DNA of 64,000 bases from Certhia americana (taxonomy: Eukaryota > Chordata > Aves > Passeriformes > Certhiidae), in NCBI GenBank assembly GCA_018697195.1, contig CM031879.1, forward strand, positions 20,625,998 to 20,689,997. Reading direction: 5' to 3'. Below the pieces are notes generated by a model that had not been told where the DNA came from, made no database searches, and was given only the letters and a program-made list of their open reading frames with translations. This document shows, piece after piece, positions 1-10,200 of this stretch. A program made the translations under genes and the position numbers. Numbering within the stretch: the stretch's first letter is position 1; every line of letters starts with the position of its first letter.

Positions 1-1190
1 TATGTCTTCTATTGCTTCCAGTATGATAGGACCACCTGAACAGGGAAGTCGTTTCCAAAATTTAATTGGGTTGTTTTGCATTATGATCATATAATCACAT
101 ACTTGATCTGTTCTCAAACATTTTCATACACCTCCTCGCACATGTAAAAGCACCTACTTTTTTTTTTTTTCCTTTAAACAGATTTGGGAGCACATCTGAC
201 TTTAGAAAACAGGTTGACAATGTAAGAAAGACATTATTAAAGCTTATCAAAAGATTTATAGCAGGCCATTCTTTGCCGTAGTATAAAAGAATTATTTGAA
301 GTAAGAGAATAAGTACCCTATTTTTAGGAATAGGTTAATTTAAAATAGACATGTTACTGCGATATTAAAATGATATTATATGTTATAATGCCCTTACAAA
401 GATGATACACTTTAATTGAAAGTCAGTTACATTCATCACATTTGTAGTTGAATCATTCCACAGTATTTTCTGAAATGAGGCAAAAATATTTTTCCCATAA
501 AACAAATAATTTTCTCTAACTAGCAGAACTTGGTACAAAATTGCTTTTACTGAGAGTGAAACCTAACCCCGATCTTTGTTTATAGAGCTGCATGGTTTCA
601 GAAGCAGCACCACCTATTGGGTGACAAATGTAGGTTAGTGACTACTTTGTCACCGCAGACCTATTGTAAGACTGGTTTTGTACACAAGGAGGTGAAGCTC
701 CCAAGCTCCTGATGCTGAAATATAAGCAGTCAGCCAGTATTTTCAATTGATCTATTTGATAAGAGTTTATAAATTCAAAACGATCATCCAACAGGATACA
801 AACCCTACCACAAAGGCTGCTAGTGTTTATTTGATGAAGAAGTACTGAAGAGAGCACTTCTAACATCATTAAGTGACTCACTATGGTTATAATAACCATC
901 ATATCATGTAACAGGGAACTGCATGATTTTTAGGATGCTATCCAGTTGCACAGGTCTGCATGAGCTGAAAATTAATTTGGTTATGTAAGCAGTCCTACTA
1001 ACATCTATATATGAATCCATATTCTGTATGTGGGGTCCCACGTGAATGAACGACTCGTATTTTGCATGGTTTAAGGCAACCACTGACGTTATCCGTTCAG
1101 GGAGAATGAGTCCCTTTTTTGAAGTGAAATTTTGCACCATCCCCTTCTCTTCGGAACAGTTCATGCGAGACCTTAAAGTAACATCTCACA
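1..1190. other. AT-rich flank left of the CpG island, no gene seen
   Basis: Stop-dense AT-rich sequence with a 13-base T run at 158-170. The small frames on the minus strand (642-902 and 904-1164) show no domain, no codon-like periodicity that I can see and no splice context, so I do not call them genes. If the minus-strand first exon at 1624-1681 is real, this stretch would be the start of its first intron. CpG content begins to rise at about 1030-1200, where CRE-like TGACGTTA occurs at about 1085. Confidence 0.6.
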
Positions 1191-1623
1191 TCCCACGTCC
1201 CCAGAGAAGCTCGGTATCAGCATTGCTGGGCATGGATGTTCTCTCTCCCCCTGTCACCGGCGCACAGCCGGTCCCTCCCCTTCGGGTGCAGGCAGCCCAG
1301 CGAGGCCGGACACCTGGAAGGGTTCGGCGGGGCACGCTGGGGGAGTCAGAGGCACGGTGGGCTGGCGAGCCCCGCTCGGAGCAGCCCGCCAGTGCCGGAG
1401 GTGGCGTGGGGTACCGCGCATCCTCGGAGCCCGGCGGCTGAGGTAAAAGGGGTAGGAGAAAGGCTCCCACCCGTGGTGTTGACAGCGTGTTTGCAGTGTG
1501 GAACAGGCACAGGTTGCGTCTGCATATCTAAGTAAAAGGGATCAGAGAAACCAAAACCCACCGGAGCCCGGGGAGAAAAGTTGTTCCGATGCCCGAAGAT
1601 GAATTCATGCAGAGATCACTCAC

Positions 1624-1681
1624 CCACTCTGAGGATACAGATGAGCTGGATGCAGGCAACCAAGCGCCCGAAAATGAGCAT
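1624..1681 (-). CDS. Candidate first coding exon of an unidentified leftward gene
   Basis: Reading the minus strand, an ATG at 1681-1679 opens 19 codons plus one base, giving MLIFGRLVACIQLICILRV, followed by TGG|GTGAGT, a near-consensus splice donor with the exon ending at 1624. An in-frame TGA lies 20 codons upstream (1741-1739), so the ATG would be the true first start in this frame. The base at -3 is G, an acceptable Kozak context. The peptide is strongly hydrophobic with two cysteines, like a signal peptide or the start of a membrane segment. The exon sits inside the CpG island, the usual place for a first exon, and the remaining exons would lie left of this window. I do not recognise the protein. 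Alternatives are that the donor belongs to a 5' UTR exon read in another frame, or that the match is chance. The same bases on the plus strand are also open but lack a splice context. Confidence 0.35.
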
Positions 1682-1959
1682 GTCCAAATCGTCCCTCGCC
1701 TCCTTCCGATTGCCTGCCTGGCTTTCTGTCCGGCTGTCTCAGCCTCCTGCCCGCCCACCGGCCTCCGCGGGCTGCTGCACCTTTCTCCTCTCCCCTGCGG
1801 GGATCCGGCTCCGCGCCGCGACCGCGCCCGGCGGCCGCCCCCACGCCGCGGGCGGGCGGGATCAGCGGCGCTGGGAGCTGGCGGGGCCGCGGCTCCGCTC
1901 AGCGCATGGCGGGGGCCGCGAGTGGCTGCGGAGGAGCGCGGGGTGTGCGCTGTGCCCAG

Positions 1960-2240
1960 GCGGCTGCGTGTGCGCGGGTGTCCGCTTGATATGTCTGTCG
2001 TGAGTGTCTGTGAGTCGACGTGTGTGGGTGCCGTGTGTGTGTTGTCCGGGTGTGGTGTGTGTGTTGTGCTGTGATGTGTGGGTCGCTGAGGGGGGGGGAG
2101 ATCCGCGCTTCGCTGGGCGGGCGCGCACGTGTTTTGCGCCTCGTGTGAGGGTTGTTTGCGTGTGCGCGTGTGGTGTGTATGTGGTTGTGTGTGTGTTGTT
2201 GACGCGCCCGTGTGAGTGTGGGTGGATGTGGATGAGGGTG
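1960..2240. repeat. Degenerate TG/CG-rich tract in the CpG island
   Basis: Roughly 280 bases dominated by TGTG, GTGTGCG and TGCGTG words, imperfect and interrupted, so it is a decayed dinucleotide repeat rather than a clean microsatellite. Alternating purine-pyrimidine runs mixed with CG steps are the class of sequence that can adopt Z-DNA. On the minus strand it produces His-Thr-rich low-complexity frames that should not be read as protein. Confidence 0.6.
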
Positions 2241-2495
2241 CGGTCGGTTTGTGCGCGGCCGAGTGACGGTGGCCGCGCACCGCGGGGCGGGAGGAACAAG
2301 GGGCGCCCCTCCTAAAAAAGCAGGAGGGAGGGAACGGGGGCCTGGTGCACCGGAGGGGTTTCAACCGCCGCGGCAGAGCGTGGCCTCGGGGTCGAAGGGA
2401 TGGGACCGCAGGCTCCGGCGTGCGGGGGGGAGAGCGGCCCCCGCGCGGGGAGGCGGCCCCCAGACACCGCCTAGCCTCCCCGTGGCGTGGGGGAA

Positions 2496-2511
2496 GAAAT
2501 AAGTTTATTTC
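2496..2511. repeat. Small A/T palindrome in the CpG island
   Basis: GAAATAAGTTTATTTC has 7-base complementary arms (GAAATAA / TTATTTC) around GT. It is an A/T island within G/C-rich sequence. It could be a homeobox or MEF2-like binding site, but nothing beyond its symmetry supports this. Confidence 0.3.
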
Positions 2512-3018
2512 GAGGGGGCGGAGGTGGGGAGGGTCGCTCTGGGGTTCTTGAGGTCTCAGCCGAGGCGAGCGGCCAGTCAGCGCAACCCATCTCACGGGCA
2601 GCCAGCGGCCGGGGGAAGGACCTGGTGCAAAAGCGAGCGATCGGCCCGGGCCAGCGCCCCGCCGGTGGGACGGGGCCCTGCTGCGGTAGGTGCGCACCGC
2701 CAGCCGTGGGAAAGGGGGCAAAGGGCAACGGGCCGCGCTGGGACAGCCGAGCGGACCCTCAAGGAGGTGCTGTTTTGACGGCTGCTCCCTTGCCCCGGGA
2801 ACCGGGGGGTTGCGTGTCCCTGGGAACTGGACGTGGCAAGCGGGGGAAGGGGCCGGGCAGCCGCGGAAATATCAATTATTCCGAACGGAAGAACGCAGAG
2901 TGGGGTTCAGGGCGGCAGGGCTGGGCACCGTTTTGCGGGACTCAAAAACAACGACAGAAAAAACCTGAAAGCAAAAACCCACCCAAAAGGAAGTGTAAGT
3001 GAAAAAATGAATAAGTTG

Positions 3019-3045
<27 letters not shown>
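3019..3045 (+). repeat. Poly-A run (27)
   Basis: Twenty-seven consecutive A residues near the right edge of the CpG island. No retrogene or LINE body precedes it, so it is treated as a simple homopolymer. Its length is unreliable in any assembly. Confidence 0.9.
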
Positions 3046-3049
<4 letters not shown>

Positions 3050-3300
3050 GGCGAACAAAACCAGGGGTTCCCGCGTATTGGAAGTGCAGGCCGGAAACCA
3101 GGGGCGGGGGGGGGGGATCCAGAGCAGCACACGTGAGGGAATGGCCACTGGGCCTGGCTGAGCCTCCTTCCCTGCACCGCAACCCGACCCGGAGGGGGTG
3201 GGGGCATCCTGCCTCGGTTGCGCCTGCCTTCCACGGGCGTTCCCGGCCGAGCTGTGCCCTTTGGGAAAAAAGATAAGTGGGGGGGGCTGGGAAGCCACCA

Positions 3301-5365
3301 TGGACAAACACAAGAGATTTGGGAGCGTTTAGATGGTTACGCAAGTCCTCGGTCTTCATCCCAGGCATCGCCGAAGGCAAGACCAGGAGCCGTGTGAATG
3401 GGTCCCTGTGGTTTGTGATACTGTTTGATCCGAGTGAAAACCCCGGTTCTTCATGCACGGATGTTGTGATGTTGACTTTAATTGGGTGAGCAACGAAGTG
3501 TAAAACCACTGGGCTTTTTAGGGTTACCCTACTCTAACGAAGGGCCTCTCAGTTCCTCCAGGCACATGAAGCTGGCATCTGCACAGATTGTCCTTCAAAA
3601 CAAAACAAACAAAAAAAAAATCCTCTGTGTTTCTCATTTCAAATTTCAACTTGCTTCTACCTGTGTTTTTTTGGGATGTAGTGAGCTATCTTGACATAAG
3701 CAAAGTAGGAAATTTCAGACGTGAACATAAACGTACAGGAGAGGTGCCCAAGATGCCCAAGCAGTAATATATTTGGAACGCGGACTGCAGAGTGTCTTTA
3801 TCATGCGCGGTCAGAATCGAGAAAGGTTATTACAGTGTAAAAAAAAAAAAATACAATTAGATGTTGCCTTATTAGGAAGGAAAAAAACTTAAACTTGAGA
3901 GTGAGTGGCAGTTCGTGTTAAATGCACTTTTGAGTATTTGGGAAGTAAACCACGGTCATGTGCTGAGATCACCCAATAAAAAAAGATTTAAGGTTGTCCT
4001 AAGGGAAAAGGTTAGAGATTTTTAATCAGTGATGTCATCGTTATTAAATGACCTAAATGCCAGGGAACAAAAAGTATAAGTGGTTTCCAAACCCAGTACA
4101 GGGACAATCAGATAACATTATGGGAAGAATGATACTAATACAAATAGTGAACAGATTGGACAAAAAAAACTCCCAGTCTCAAACCACCCATTTTCCAATG
4201 ACTAGTTTTCTCAGCAGGAGTAAGAATATACAGATTTGCGTAGCAGTAATATAAGGTAGTACTGTAGTATACATATATTTGGAAGATACCTGTTACATGT
4301 AATACAGTATTAAAAGCCACAGCCTACAGTAGTGGCCTCATGACTCGCAGGAATACCACTGATTGTTTTTTCTCTCAAGATGCTAGATAGATGTAACTCA
4401 AGTTGTGTTTGCTTCTAAGGAACATGGCGCTTGCAGCAAGCTTCAGGTTCAGTTCCCTCGCCATGGTGGAACCAAAAACTTTTGAAGCACAGAATTGTGA
4501 CCATTTTAGGTCTCTGGGTGATCAAGCTGTGGCCAAGCTGCTCCCGGTGTTGTAAACGGTGTGGAACAAGGGCCCTAAAGGACCTTCCTCTTAACAGCTT
4601 GCTCCATTGATTTCGCTGCTCCAGGTATGTGTCCTAGACAAAAAAGCTTTTGGATAGGGATCATGTATTTCTTTCTTACAGGGTTCTGTAAGATTCCCTT
4701 TTATTGTGCCATGAATAATAATATATATACCCATCATGAAAACCATATTCCCAATCGAAGGGTAAGTACAGCTTTCACAGAGGGCACTTACTATTCGTAG
4801 TTTTTTCTACCGTAAAATTACTACACAGGGAGAATATTGGGACTATAACATTGGTTGTATGTGATAGTTAAACTTGTCACTTGCAGTAGGTACTACACTA
4901 TAATTGTTAACAAGGTGAATGATAAGGACATTTTAAGACAGATCATCACGCATGTGTTGGCATTCCTCCAACACTTCTAAAAACGTTTACATAAAAACTC
5001 CTAATACCCTTAAAAAACATGGAACCACAGCTTGCCTTACGTTAAGCAAAAACTCATTCTGCTGTTTTTATTAGCCTGTAGACAGAGGATAATTAGGTAG
5101 AATTAGAAAGGTTTTATATCGGGCCTTTCATTGGTGGGCATACGTTTGGTCAGAATAAGAATTAATTTTAATATGTTTCCTGTTTATAATACTTAAACCA
5201 CTGCTTTGGAATAGGTGTCAATGGTATAGAAAATATTTACGGGGACAGGGCCAAGAACGTACAAATTCTCTTATGGGTTCTTACATCTGACAGGAGGGTG
5301 GGGAGAAACAGCTCGATATGGACAGGAAGCAGTAGTTGTCTGTGAAAGGGTGACAACTCAATTCT
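3301..5365. other. Intergenic AT-rich sequence, no gene seen
   Basis: No frame has a recognisable domain. The segment about 4599-4625 sits between an AG and a GTATGT and resembles a 27-base micro-exon on the plus strand, but the acceptor is weak and nothing corroborates it. The words around it resemble an old dispersed avian repeat motif (CCATTGATTTC), so I leave it uncalled. Confidence 0.55.
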
Positions 5366-6017
5366 CTGCCGTCAGTTGTCGAGTCATGATGTTAGCTTGT
5401 ACTGTGCAACGCCACATTCACAGAAATTAATGTTGGAAATAAAAACAAATGGGTAAAGAAAATAAACCTAACTAGCTCAAAAAACTGATTTGCATTACTG
5501 CTTCTCTCTCTCCGGTATGAAGTTAAATAACCCAAGGAAAATATCAACCGGAAGCAAGCATTTATGAAAGGACTTGTAATGCTAACATTACAGATTTGTT
5601 TCTTTACAAACTTTATTATTCTTATTCATGGAAGTGCAAAATGAATACCCAATATGACCTTATTACTCACTTTAAGTTATAGTAGGAGGTTGGTATTCAT
5701 TAAAGCTTTCTTGTTAGTACCACATATGTCTGCTTGACTTTCATGATGGCCAATAAGCAAATCGTGAATGAGAAAACGGTTCCTGTTTTAGTTAATTTTA
5801 AAAACTTTTCTCCTTTAGAAATGTCTTCCTTTTTTGTTTTTCAAATTCTTAATATTTCAGCTTTCTTTTCCCAACCTAATGTTAAATATTTCTTCAATCT
5901 GCCGTCTTTTTACTCAATTGGCAAACATTTTTATCAGGGTAAATGAACTTTCTCTCAGGTTATTATTGGATGCTGTCTGTTCTTTGTATGGTGGAACCCT
6001 TGTTAATGTCAGGGGTA
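5366..6017. repeat. Left copy of duplicated gap-flanking sequence (likely assembly artefact)
   Basis: This 652-base segment matches 6118-6757 in the same order and orientation, with many one-base insertions and deletions. Shared anchors include TTAGCTTGTACTGTGC, TTTGCATTACTG, ATGCTAACATTACAGATT, ACTTTTCTCCTT and GAACTTTCTCTCAG. Differences are spread evenly and fall largely at homopolymers, the pattern of uncorrected long-read sequence rather than biological divergence. It is probably the same locus read twice at two contig ends. Confidence 0.85.
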
Positions 6018-6117
6018 NNNNNNNNNNNNNNNNNNNNNNNNNNNNNNNNNNNNNNNNNNNNNNNNNNNNNNNNNNNNNNNNNNNNNNNNNNNNNNNNNNN
6101 NNNNNNNNNNNNNNNNN
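6018..6117. other. Assembly gap (100 N)
   Basis: Exactly 100 ambiguous bases, the conventional placeholder for a gap of unknown size. Both sides carry the same sequence, so the true gap size may be negative, meaning that the contig ends overlap. Confidence 0.98.
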
Positions 6118-6757
6118 CTGCCTTCAGTTGTCAGTTCATGATTGTTTAGCTTGTACTGTGCCAAGCCAAATTCAACAGAAATTAATTTGGAATAAACAAT
6201 ATGTGGAAAAAAATAACTAACTAGCCTCAAACATGATTTGCATTACTGTCTTCCTCTCTCTCCTGTATGAAGTATAAATAAACCCGAACATATCACAGGA
6301 GCAAGCAGTTAGAATGGACTTAGTATGCTAACATTACAGATTTCCTGTTTCTTAAGAACTTATTATTCTTATTCATGTACTAGCAATGAAAATATGACTT
6401 ATTTTTTCCTCACTTTACTTATAGTAGAAGCTGTTGTGTATTTCATAAACGCTCTTTTTATACACAATATTTCTACTTGTACTTTCATTATGCCTTAGCA
6501 AATCTTGATGAGAAACTGTGTTCCCTGTTTAGTTACTTTTAAAAAAACTTTTCTCCTTAGAAATGTCTTTCCTCCCTTTTGTTTTCAAATTTCTTTAATA
6601 TTCAGGCTTTCTTTTCCCACCTAATGTTAAAAAAAAAAATATTTTCTTCAATCTGCTCTTTTTATCATTGCAACTTTTTATCAGGGTAATGAACTTTCTC
6701 TCAGTATTGATGCTGTATTTTCCTTTGATTGTGACAACGCTTGTTAGTTCCAGAGTG
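6118..6757. repeat. Right copy of duplicated gap-flanking sequence (likely assembly artefact)
   Basis: Colinear with 5366-6017 up to the last bases before the gap. The left copy ends GTTAATGTCAGGGGTA, and the corresponding right-copy sequence is GTTAGTTCCAGAGTGA. The sequence then continues with new material. See the left copy for anchors. Neither copy should be trusted at single-base level. Confidence 0.85.
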
Positions 6758-6960
6758 AGTCATTCCATGGCTCCTTCAGCTTTGATATTTTTTTTTCCCT
6801 AGCTTTGAGTGCTTTTTTGTTAAAAATGGGGGTGTTTTTTTTTTTCACGAAAGTTGTCAATTTCTTGTAGCATTTATCTTCTTTTTTTTTTGTTTTCATT
6901 TTCAGTAATATCTTTGATATTTGTCAAATCCATTTTTGGGTTTCCCTTCAGCTTTTAGTC

Positions 6961-7264
6961 TCTCCTCTCCTCTCCTCTCCTCGCCTCTCCTCGCCTCTCC
7001 TCGACCTCTCCCGCGCATCTCCTCGCCTCGCCTCTCCTCGGCCTCTCCTCGCCGTCTCCTCCTCGCCTCGCCTCGCCTCGCCTCGCCTCGCCTCGCCTCG
7101 CCGTCGCCTCGCCTCAGCCTCGCCTCGCCTCGCCTCGCCTCGCCTGTCGCCTCGCCTCGCCTCGCCTCGCTCGCCTCGCCCTCAGCCTCACGCCTCGCCC
7201 TCGCCCTCGCCCTCGCCTCGCCCTCGCCTCGCCCTCGCCTCGGCCTCGCCTCGCCTCGCCCTTG
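6961..7264 (+). repeat. CTCTC / GCCTC / GCCCTC minisatellite
   Basis: About 300 bases built from a pentamer. It starts as CTCTC repeats, passes into long GCCTC (CTCGC) arrays, and ends as a GCCCTC hexamer. The C strand is plus. The minus strand is GAGGC repeats, with regular GG pairs able to form two-tier G-quadruplexes, and the array carries dozens of CpG sites. Occasional one-base interruptions may be real or may be read errors, because the array lies next to the noisy gap zone. Repetitive open frames (Ala-Ser-Pro-Arg-Leu) across it are not proteins. Confidence 0.9.
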
Positions 7265-10200
7265 CTCTATAACGCCAGTATGCCTTGGTATGTATTGTAC
7301 AGTAGATTAACAAAGAATCTGGTGGACTGCCATCTTTAATTTCTAATTTGTTGGAGAAATTCACAAGTAAATTCAAATTATTAAAAAGGTTTGTTGAAAA
7401 TATTTATTTTCCTAGCAGTGTCTGACACTGCCATCATTAGGAATATCGTTCCCATACATGATACAATAACAAACCCCAAATTTATTAAGAGCCAAGCTGA
7501 AATCAAATGTATCAGAATAAAATTCTGGTTTCTTCAGAGCACTTACTGCCGTGGGTGTTTAATACTGGATGTCCCTCTGCCTGGAGAAGTGTTAGCACGG
7601 GATCTCAAATTTTTGTTTTGATAATATTAAGATACAAAATGAAAGTAAACCAACAGGTTTTGTCTACCTCAATTTTGTTTGGCATGTTAGAATTTCAAGA
7701 TTATTCAAAAGCTATTAACAGGTAAACAAATATTATTTTTTCATATTTTAAATTAATTCCATTTTTGCATTCCATCTAGTGTTACTTTCTTTTTTTTAAT
7801 TGGTTTGAGGCATTGTTTTCCCAATTTATCTGCCTCCAAAAACATAAAAAGACAAGAAAAATAATTAATTTAAAGCCCTTTTTTTTGTCCCTTTCCTGAA
7901 AGAGAAGATGTAACCCAATTGGTTTCAAGCTAAAAAAAAATGGTACTACATGTTTCCTCTCAGAAAAAGATAAAAACTTGACAGTTTGATAGCCGCCAGG
8001 TGCCATCAGACTTTTGGAAGGGTTCTGTGAGACACAAAGTCTATTCACAGAATCTGGTTTTATTATTTTATTTCCCTGTAAGAACCAGTTGAAAAAAGCT
8101 GAACTGTTAGATGCACTAAAAAAAGCAGTGTTTAAGCCTGTTTTTTTAGACAGCTATCTTTCTGGCCTAGCCATGGAAAAGGCTTCAACACCACGTCTTC
8201 TGGCAAAGAAAGTAATCTTATGAAAGGTTTGTGGGATAGAAATCTTATATATTATCTTCTCCCAGCTTTACCAGATGATTGTGAAATAAACTTCCCATCC
8301 CCCTACCAACTCTGTCTTTTTTGATAAAACCATTCTCTGCCTAGCTGATTCTTTCAGTGCCCAAACAGCTGCCCCTTTTTAAGTGTGCTGAGGAATGACC
8401 TTCTAACCCCACTATGTATTGGAGAAGGGTGATTATAGAGTGTGAGAAGTAAGCAATGATGGACTGAAAGGCAGATTTTGAATAATTTATAATATATATA
8501 AACACACACACGTACATACATGCATGAGCACTGAGTCAAATTTGTCTGCATTTCCTTCATACTTGTTTTTGGCTGTTTGATCACAATTTACCTCTCTGCT
8601 GTGTAGCGCTCGACACTACTACTCAACACCCACTGCTACTATTCAACACCTGTTATCAACAGGCATTTCCAACATATTTGTTGAAGGTTGGTTCTATCTT
8701 TTCTACATGAAATCTATCTGTGAAGAAAGATGCACCACTGTCTGAGTTTCTGCCTGTAATTTCATCTTTGTGAGAGCCATGGTCATGTTGTAAAAATGTT
8801 CTTACTCTGGTTGCAAATTCCTTTCTATGTTCTAGACAAATGGGTATGCCTCTAGGGGCATTTGATTATCTTCTATCCTGCTATGGAGCAAAGAAATGGA
8901 AGGAGGAAATGAAAATAATATTTCAGACTTCTGTTTAACATTCCTATTAATGTCTTCTTAGATTATTAAATGTAAAACTGGAAACAGAAAGCACAGATTT
9001 GACCACACTATCATATCATCCCACTGCCTGGTTGCCTGCTAGCAACACAGTAGTTTCCCACAGAGACAGATAAGGCTAACTCCTGAAATGATAAATGAAG
9101 AGTGGGCAGAAGTGAATTATTTAACATCCAATTCCCTCCCAGTGTTCAAACACAAGGTAATCTGACCTCCTGGGAGGTTTAACTTTTGCTCAACTTTCTG
9201 TGGAAGGCCACGTAGAAGCAGGTCTGCCTTACTGCTGGGGACAGTGGAGGCATGCAGAGCCTCTCCCAGCTCCTCTGCAGCCTACCCAGGCATTGAATTT
9301 GGCCCTTCACTTTGAGACACATTAAGGTGCCCACTGTCTTTCATGTCACCCACGCAGGGAGCTCTGCCTACAATTTCACATATCCCCCTCCCCTCCTGCT
9401 ATTACTCCTGGTAAAGCTCTCATTACAGAGGGTAAAGAGGCATTTTCTGTGCCAGTGAAAAAAATTCTTTCAGTCACTAACTGCAGAATAAGCACTGTTT
9501 TCAGTGGTGCTGATGATTAAAAGGCTCTTTTTCTGCTGCCTTCTTTTAAAGATAGTGTACATCCTGACAGGTAATTTGGACAAATAAAACCAAAACCTAT
9601 ACTTTCAAAAAACATTGATCCAAAATGGAAAATTCTAGTGCTTGCCTAAGCTATGTATTGAAGGCATGCATAGACTCAAACAGTCGGTCTTGCAGGGTAA
9701 ACCCCATTCTTACATATGCAGCGGGCTTTAACAATAGCCCGTTTAATAGTAAATAATGTATAAATAAATAAATGAATAAATCTCCCTGGAACAAGCCATT
9801 AAGCTGAGATCTACTAGGTCAATTCAAGCCAAAATCAAGCTGGCACATTCACAGATCTTATCAAACAGTTTTTTCTACACTGACATCACATTTATAATTT
9901 TTTTGCTCTTTTGTTTGCAGGTTTGGTGGAATTCTTCTTGCAGCAAGTGCTGACCTACAAGCACAATAGATGTGAACTCCCTGAAACAATTTATCATAAT
10001 CATCATGCTTCAGTAAACATTGTTGATGATGCTGCATAGAGGAGTTTTCAAATAATGCATATTGAACGGTAGGAATAGTTCACTGCTGGAAAATATAGCA
10101 TGGGAGGGGTTTTTTTCTTAAATGCATGTTTATCATTTTATTACTACTTTTTTCTTTTTTTTTTTTTTTTGCTTATAGCAAATTGTAGCACATTTACAAT

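Larger units (their letters stand above)
1195..3300. promoter_or_regulatory. CpG island, probable promoter
   Basis: About 2.1 kb of G+C-rich, CpG-dense sequence stands in sharp contrast to the CpG-poor AT-rich DNA on both sides. It contains G/C boxes of the Sp1/KLF type (for example GGGGCGGGAG near 2282), a CACGTG E-box near 2125, long G runs (about 3099-3117), and no obvious TATA box in a clear position. In vertebrates such islands mark promoters of housekeeping or developmental genes and often fire in both directions. The only exon-like signal found inside is on the minus strand (ATG at 1681, donor at 1623), so I infer leftward transcription. A divergent rightward noncoding transcript is possible but has no sequence proof here. 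Long open frames in the island (for example 1528-2721 on minus) are expected because stop codons are AT-rich. Confidence 0.8.

Noticed and set aside
1528..2721. 397-codon minus-strand open frame across the CpG island
   Set aside because: Stop codons are rare in GC-rich DNA. The translation is low-complexity (Arg/Pro-rich, then His-Thr repeats from the TG tract), and other frames here are also open. It crosses the candidate donor at 1623 in a different frame.
4599..4625. 27-base micro-exon-like segment between CTTAACAG and GTATGT
   Set aside because: Weak acceptor, no partner exons, and its words resemble an old dispersed avian repeat motif.
5834..6220. Open frames spanning the N gap
   Set aside because: They exist only because unknown bases are read through as X.
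6921..7310. 129-codon Ala-Ser-Pro-Arg-Leu repeat frame
   Set aside because: It is a translation of the GCCTC minisatellite, not a protein-coding gene.
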